This document shows, piece by piece, positions 58,260 through 64,000 of a stretch of DNA of 64,000 bases; the stretch's first letter is position 1; each line of letters begins with the position of its first letter. The notes below the pieces were generated by a model. It saw nothing but the letters and a program-made list of their open reading frames with translations. It ran no database searches and was not told where the DNA came from. The position numbers and the translations under genes were made by a program. The stretch spans positions 10,675,258 through 10,739,257 of the forward strand of contig NC_069134.1 of the NCBI RefSeq assembly GCF_026914265.1, given 5' to 3'. This DNA is from Mya arenaria. Lineage: Eukaryota > Mollusca > Bivalvia > Myida > Myidae.

Positions 58260-61200
58260 ATGTCCAAAGCACAAACATATTTGTCAGTTTTTTATTTTTT
58301 GTTCCTGGGTGCTTTTCTAGGAGCCAATGCTTTAGAGTCTGCATGTGTCGTGAAAAATGATAGTGGAAACTTCAAGATAAACAGCGACTGCTCAGGAGGC
58401 TGGGTTGCACGTGCTGATTTTGACAATTTTGTGAACAAAACCGGGTAATTTTCTATTTTCTCAAATACTGAAATAAGTGATACAAATGTTGTCAAATTTA
58501 TGCTTCATATATTTTAATCAATTGGGTAAATACTAAGTAGGATTTCAGTCAGCTCCTTAAAGATTAAACTTGAAATACACATTCTTCTAACAAGTTGGGT
58601 CATCCACTGGCAAGCTTAATTTCAACACATTCTTTATTTAGTCTAAAATAATAGATGTGTTATGCACCAGTCATTTGTAACCACGGCCCCCCCAGGTCTG
58701 GGGAATAGTGGGGACATTGACTTTCGGTCCAGTCAAGTCTGGGCAAAGTCTCCTTCCTGCGGGGACAATCTGCTGGTAAAAACCCCGCCAAATGCCCCCG
58801 CACCCAAGGGACCCTAGATAAGGATAATTTCCAGCTAAATTTGGTGATAAGACAAAACCACCGCAGTCACCCGGCACTGCGGGGCCATCTGAAAAGTAAA
58901 AACACGGCCCATTTCCCCAGCTATCCCAGATGTACCCCCTGACCTGGGGAGGGGGGGGGGAGGGGGCGTGGTTACAATTGACTGTTGCCATATACGAGAT
59001 TCATCCAATCCCTAATGTCTAAACCGGATTGTGCAAAAACCAGGGGTGTTTGAAAAATATTGAAATTGTATTAAGTGAAGTATTTTATGGTTGAAATTGA
59101 TCATAAAGGTTTATATGTATATTTTACCATGTAAATGAAAAGTTATTTTGCACAAAACAAGCATTTTATGCATTAAAACACATTATTTACCTTTCCAACA
59201 AAACGAAAGTTGACTGACACAGACAACAATTATGCCAAGTGGAACATCTTGACCCAATCGTAATAAGTCGGCCACCTCCGACAAGCTTCGAGATAGACCT
59301 CGTAAATACAATCATATCAACTCGGCCATGGCCGAAATGTTCTGATTGTTTTAAAGTTGTGCCCTGAAGCCTTGCAGGTGCCCATCATGTATATATCGTT
59401 ATGTTTTGACAGAATGAATTGAAGAAAACCCGTCAAACTCATAATTATTCGTTGGATATTTATTTTTTGTGTACGGAACTAATATAAAATAACATAATCT
59501 GGTATTATTACTTGTTTTTATGATATTTTATGGACGCAATATGCTTTAACCCGGAATCTCAATCAAACAACTACCCACTTTTGGTACAAAACAATTTGCA
59601 CGTGAAGGATTTGCCATATCAAAAATCGTAAAATTTTTCGCCAACGTACAATTATTTGGACTGATTCTTTATTGTGCCGACATGCTAATGATCCTTTAAT
59701 CCAAGCAGTGAAAAGCTTTTTACACATTCTTGGGGCTAGAGTGTCCACCTCCTGACCAAGAAGTCCCGGGTTTGATCCCCAGTTGGGAAATGCTCTTGTT
59801 GCCTCTCAAATGGACACTCAGTTCTGGTGTTTTAGACCCAAGAAGCAGATTTGAGAGTGTTTATTTAAAATAAGCTGAAAGCTTTCTTCACAATTGTGCT
59901 AATTCAAATTGGTATAAACATTCTACCATTTCAAAATCTATGTCAGAGTTATGTAAATTTTCAAGTTCAAAGAGCTTTTGCTATGAATACCTTTTTACAG
60001 ATATCAGTTTAATCCATAATTCCTTTTTGTCTGCCTTTGTTTACTGCTGGTGTAATTATTTTATTTTTGTTGACAATACAATTTTGAAATATGATATTAA
60101 TATCAGACATTAAAATTGAGAATTATTATCATAATTGGAGAATTATTATCATTAATCGCAAGAAGTGTATATAATACAGTGGTCGAATATAGCATAAGCC
60201 TGCTAGCCCTTGACTAATACTTTATGTAACAGGGCTTGTTACATTTTTTCATTGTGTTTATATGATATATTTTAGATGGGGTTATCTGTCAGTTGAAACC
60301 AATGATGCGTATGATGATGGCGACCAGTCCTATGCAGCAGGTCTTGTTGAGGGATTCATTTCCAAGGACCTCATTACCATGCACTGGCAAAACACTGTTG
60401 CAGGTGATATTTATAACAGCCTTTTAATTTTTAGACAGTATCTAAAGTTTAACAAATGGTTTTTTTCTTATGTATTCAGAAGCAGTTCTCTGAAATTGCA
60501 TAGCTTTTGTACAAATGTTTCATCTTAATAGGTCAGTTTTGTGAGCGTCCCTTGAACCCTGGGTGTGAGAAGTTGAGAAACTTCCTGCAGAATAACCTAG
60601 CTTGGATGCAGCAACAGATAAAAGAAAAGCAAAATGATTACTGGAACATGGTAAAAGATTCTTGATACTGAAATAAATCATAAAGTTAGCACACTTATCA
60701 TTATTGACTTTAAATTTATTCATTTAGCTAAACATTTATTTTAAAATTTAAAATCTGTTTAATCTTTAAAAAAATTCAATACTATAATTTTAATAAATGT
60801 ATGTTTGAGTTATACTGTTTTACAGGTTAGGCTGTTCCTTATTCAAGTTCGTGGTCTGACCGATGGATATTTTAACAAGCCAGGCCATGCATCCACAGAT
60901 ATTGACCCATTTGGCTTATAGTATGTGTGTCAGATGGACTTATAAATCATTTTTATTTCTTTAAAGCTCACGAAATTAATTAGTTATTAAGAATGTCAAC
61001 TTTATATGTTATTAAAAATATACCAAAGTCATATAATTTTCAAGGACATTTTCAACGGAAATTGTGAAGAGGTTTGGCCTTTTCATTTAGGGAAAGTTTA
61101 ACGTGTAAGCACTTTAAATTTGGAAAGTTTAATGCATATACCTACTTCAGGCTTTTATGCAAAAAATGCAATGACATAGAATTAGAATCAAGCACAACTA

Positions 61201-63970
61201 TAACATCTGCAAAAGTTGTTCCAAAAAAAAATATGGAAACAAATGTGTATATGGAAACAAATGTCTAAAATTTTTGGAAGTAGTTGAATTCCAGCCTCTT
61301 CTAAAGATGGTGAAAAAGCTCTGTACTTGTCGTATAAAAGATTACCTTGCCTATTTTTTTCAGCGTCCTGTCACTCAGCGGAGATATGGAGGACATTCCC
61401 AATGCCATGAACCCCACCAGGAGACCAAAAGTCAAAGGATCAGGGTCATGTTCTGCCCTCATTAAACTGTTGCCAGGCAACAAGGACCTCTATGTGTCAC
61501 ATGACACTTGGGATTCTTACCAAAGCATGCTTAGGGTGCTGAAAAAATACAGCTTTGGATTTCACTTGATGAGTGGAGGTATTCTTTTTTTGTTTTGTTT
61601 TTTCAATGATAAAATGTTTTTGTCACCAGGGACATCAAAAATATATAATATCTTCTTTAGAAAAAGTTATTTCAAATTTTACCATACACAGCTGCCGTAC
61701 AGATATTAAACAAGAAATAACCCTTGTATATAATTGTTCATGGTTTATGGTCTATCCCATGCTTATTGCGGAAATAACTACATTTCGCAAATAAACTTAG
61801 TATTTCAGGGTTTTAAAGCATGATACAAGTTGTTATGTTTGTGGCTTTAAGTGAGCCCTTTTGGAGTTCATTTTTAATCAAGCGTAACATCTTAAAACCG
61901 TCAAAAGTAACAAACTGCAACCATCAGCGATTTGGCATAATTCTTTGTTGTATCACCAGGAACATACTTCTGAAGAGGTTGGCTCATACCCCTGCTACAA
62001 CTTTAAACTAAGCCCCAAGAACGCAGCTGTGACAAACAATACTTTTTTTGAGTAATGAAACTGACTGTAACAGTGTTAGAAGCCGCTGTTGAAGCAAATA
62101 AAACTAGTCGTCTGATGGTATTGGGATTGTGCTTTGTTTTACTGATTGAGTCTGTTAAGCTTAGTTTTTTTAGTATCAAGTAGTCCAATTCCACTGAACT
62201 ACATTTCTTTTCAATGCAACACAAATGGTAAATATAAATGCAAGTGGATATTTCAGACTCGGTTCCAGGCAAGGTGATAACCATGTCATCCTACCCAGGA
62301 GTACTGTTGTCAGGAGATGACTACTATTTGATCTCATCTGGAATGGTAATTTCTTGTCATCCAAAACAATACAAACTTTGCAACAAAAATAGAAAATATT
62401 TGTTTCAATGTGTTCCTACCGTAGTCTACTACATTTCATGTGCAATTGATTTCTTCATTTGCTAGCTTTTTTGTCTTAGATAAACATGATAGGCTAAATG
62501 GAGCCATGAGTTTGGTCTCCTTAGTTACCTATAAAACACTTATGTCAGTAAGGTGGTTTATAGTACAAGCCATGAAAGGATTATCATCATGACTGTTAAT
62601 CCTAAATGCTTTTTTCAATGCTATTTACAGGCTTCTTTAGAGACAACAATAGGGAACAGTAATCCGTCCCTCTACAAGTATGTGACATCCAACACGGTTT
62701 TGGAGGGTACACGGACCATGGTGGCCAACAGGCTGGGTACCAATGGGAAAGACTGGGCTACCCTCTTCTCGCAGTACAACAGTGGAACGTAAGTTGGTGG
62801 GATATAGCATTATGACAATCCAAAAGATGAATGTTGGACATAAATACTTTGGGAGAAATTTCTTAAAAAATGTATATTTTATGTAGATTATATAACATGA
62901 TAAATAATAACTCACCATTTTAGAATAAAACCTTGCTTTAAATGTTATATGAAATAGATCAGTTGTTTATGTTTGCATGCAGTCTTTTCAATTGTTAATC
63001 ATTTTGATTAGCAAGAGGGCCAATAAGGCCCTCGGTTGGTCACCTGATATATGGAACTCTGGTCATGGCCCATAAATGAAATTTGCCAAGATCTTAGAGT
63101 CACACATTTTCATTTTAATAAGATATTGGTAAAGAAATGAAGATGTTTAATATTACATATTTTTCATAAAGCAAGGGCTATAACTCTTGAACTACTGGTC
63201 AGATTTGGCCCATAATGCAACTTGGCTGATATCTTATTATTATTAATGGTCATAAGTTTTCTTTTTGAAAATTAATAGGATTGATGAAGAATGAAGGTGC
63301 TACGGTGGCTATGATATAAAAAATAGCATTTTTTTATTATTCAAGGGTATAACTCTTTACTTAAAGGTCAGATTTTGCCCATAATCAAACTTGGCTGAGA
63401 TGTTACGGTCATACATTTTCATATTAAATAAAATAAGGATAAATGAAGAATTGAAGGTGCTTGAGTGGTAACAATGTTAAAACTGGCATTATTATGTTCA
63501 GTGGCAATAACTTTTGACATACTGATGTGGCAGATATATTGATTGTATTCAAGTTTGAATGTTTGTTCTGGTAAGTGGATGATGGCGATGTGGTCAACAG
63601 ACACCTTTGCCTTCTTAAAAAACAGTGTGAAGAGAAATTCTTCAGATAACAGCATAATATGATTCATATGTGATATTGTTCTGGTACAATTATATGTAAG
63701 CACTATAGACCTGTCTGACGGTCAGACAGGTCTATAGTGCTTACATAAAATTGTACCAGACTCTGACCTGTACATTATTTTCTAAGACTTCAATATGCAG
63801 GGGAAGCATTCCTTGAATAAAAAAACTCCTACATCCTTGATGTTTAATTTTTATAAATAAATTTATACTATCACTAGGTACAACAACCAGTGGATGGTGG
63901 TGGACTACCGACATTTTCTGCCCGGCTTCACGCCTACCAAGGGACTTTTAACTGTGCTGGAACAGATACC
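58260..63970 (+). CDS. Phospholipase B-like protein (PLBD1-like), 3'-partial
   Basis: Eight coding exons seen: 58260-58444, 60276-60403, 60532-60650, 60826-60920, 61364-61578, 62257-62345, 62631-62788 and 63878-63970 (about 360 residues of an expected 550), all GT-AG with matching phases. The gene continues beyond the window. PLBD proteins are lysosomal N-terminal nucleophile hydrolases that lose a propeptide by self-cleavage before a Cys. Landmarks: signal peptide FYFLFLGAFLGANA, then GWGYLSVETND, SYAAGLVEGFIS, MHWQNTVAG, the Ntn signature GSGSCSALIKLLPG with predicted nucleophile Cys205, VSHDTWDSYQSMLRVLKKY, SSYPGVLLSGDDYYL, TTIGNSNPSLYKYV and NNQWMVVDYRHFLPG. The order follows human PLBD1. 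Two nested MITEs and a SINE-like piece occupy intron 1. The start at 58260 opens the signal peptide. Confidence 0.95.
58639..59663. mobile_element. MITE with 10-bp target duplication (MULE-like), copy 2
   Basis: Exact direct repeats ATTCTTTATT at 58629-58638 and 59664-59673. Ends TAGTCTAAAATAATAG and, inverted, CAGTCCAAATAATTG. The total is 1025 bp because another MITE sits at 58667-58984; the remainder matches copy 1 (48172-48859). Confidence 0.88.
58667..58984. mobile_element. GC-rich MITE nested in the MULE-like MITE
   Basis: 318 bp with ends CAGTCATTTGTAACCACG and inverted CAGTCAATTGTAACCACG, one mismatch in 18. Strikingly GC-rich for this region, with G10 and C7 runs. No target duplication was resolved. 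It is absent from MITE copy 1, which defines the empty site. Confidence 0.85.
59690..59880 (+). mobile_element. tRNA-derived SINE-like remnant
   Basis: GGGGCTAGAGTGTCCACC (box A-like) and, 30 bases on, GGGTTTGATCCCC (box B close to consensus) lie in PLBD intron 1. The 3' part (GTTCTGGTGTTTTAGACCC) is unassigned. No flanking direct repeats were resolved. Confidence 0.45.
63010..63680 (+). mobile_element. Helentron/pearl-like element with GAGGGCC end
   Basis: It begins GCAAGAGGGCCAATAAGGCC, a hairpin-forming end related to the element at 27893, and contains about three units of roughly 170 bp with GGGCTATAACTCTTGAACTA and GGTCAGATTTGGCCCATAA. It lies in PLBD intron 7. Confidence 0.55.
63681..63759. 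repeat. 79-bp near-perfect palindrome
   Basis: Arms CTGGTACAATTATATGTAAG and CACTATAGACCTGTCTGAC are followed by their inverted copy with almost no spacer; two bases differ near the outer third. It abuts the right side of the 63010 repeat in PLBD intron 7. Confidence 0.9.
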
Positions 63971-64000
63971 GTATTATTGCCTTTGTCTACTTAATCATTG

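Noticed and set aside
62003-62284. 93-codon minus-strand open frame over PLBD exon 6
   Set aside because: It is antisense to a clear PLBD exon with correct splice sites and conserved sequence.

Overview
The window is nuclear DNA of an invertebrate animal, most likely a bivalve mollusc. It is AT-rich and intron-dense, with canonical GT-AG introns plus one GC-AG intron, and its short coding exons sit in a sea of small non-autonomous transposons, Helentron-like elements with tandem-repeat cores, LINE fragments, minisatellites and microsatellites. The species is not identified. Exons were found by reading both strands for conserved family motifs and then checking splice sites and reading phase; no database search was run.

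Seven host genes are supported. From left to right: a calcium- and integrin-binding EF-hand protein (CIB family, +, 1212-5063, first coding exon not found); CIMIP2C/FAM166C, a ciliary microtubule inner protein (-, 15266-10117, complete, 202 aa); an XK-related membrane protein (+, 19002-25174, complete, 479 aa); CRCP/RPC9, an RNA polymerase III subunit (-, 32104-31682, one coding exon, 140 aa); ATP6V0B, the c'' proteolipid of the V-ATPase (-, 49022-42577, seven coding exons, 220 aa); a DHAR/CLIC-like thioredoxin-fold GST-superfamily protein (+, 54944-55754, two coding exons, 224 aa); and a phospholipase B-like lysosomal hydrolase (PLBD, +, from 58260, eight coding exons, running off the right edge).

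The genes are not an operon and share no obvious pathway, with one possible exception. The two lysosome-related genes, ATP6V0B and PLBD, both carry the MiT/TFE-type M-box TCATGTGA shortly before their start codons, twice and 11 bp apart for PLBD.

The rest is repeat archaeology. Recognisable families include two sets of TTAA-flanked MITEs, one with an internal tRNA-like Pol III module; a MITE family with exact 10-bp target duplications; pogo/Tc1-like and hAT-like MITEs; a 0.5-kb GTTTCCGG-ended family present three times; Helentron/HINE-like elements with roughly 150-180 bp tandem cores; LINE 3' ends; a 38-bp minisatellite of about 1.6 kb; and a 68/72-bp minisatellite. No CRISPR array, prokaryotic operon or convincing new enzymatic system was seen. 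The most unusual items are the tRNA-like cassette inside a TTAA MITE and the back-to-back TTAA insertions near 40.5 kb.
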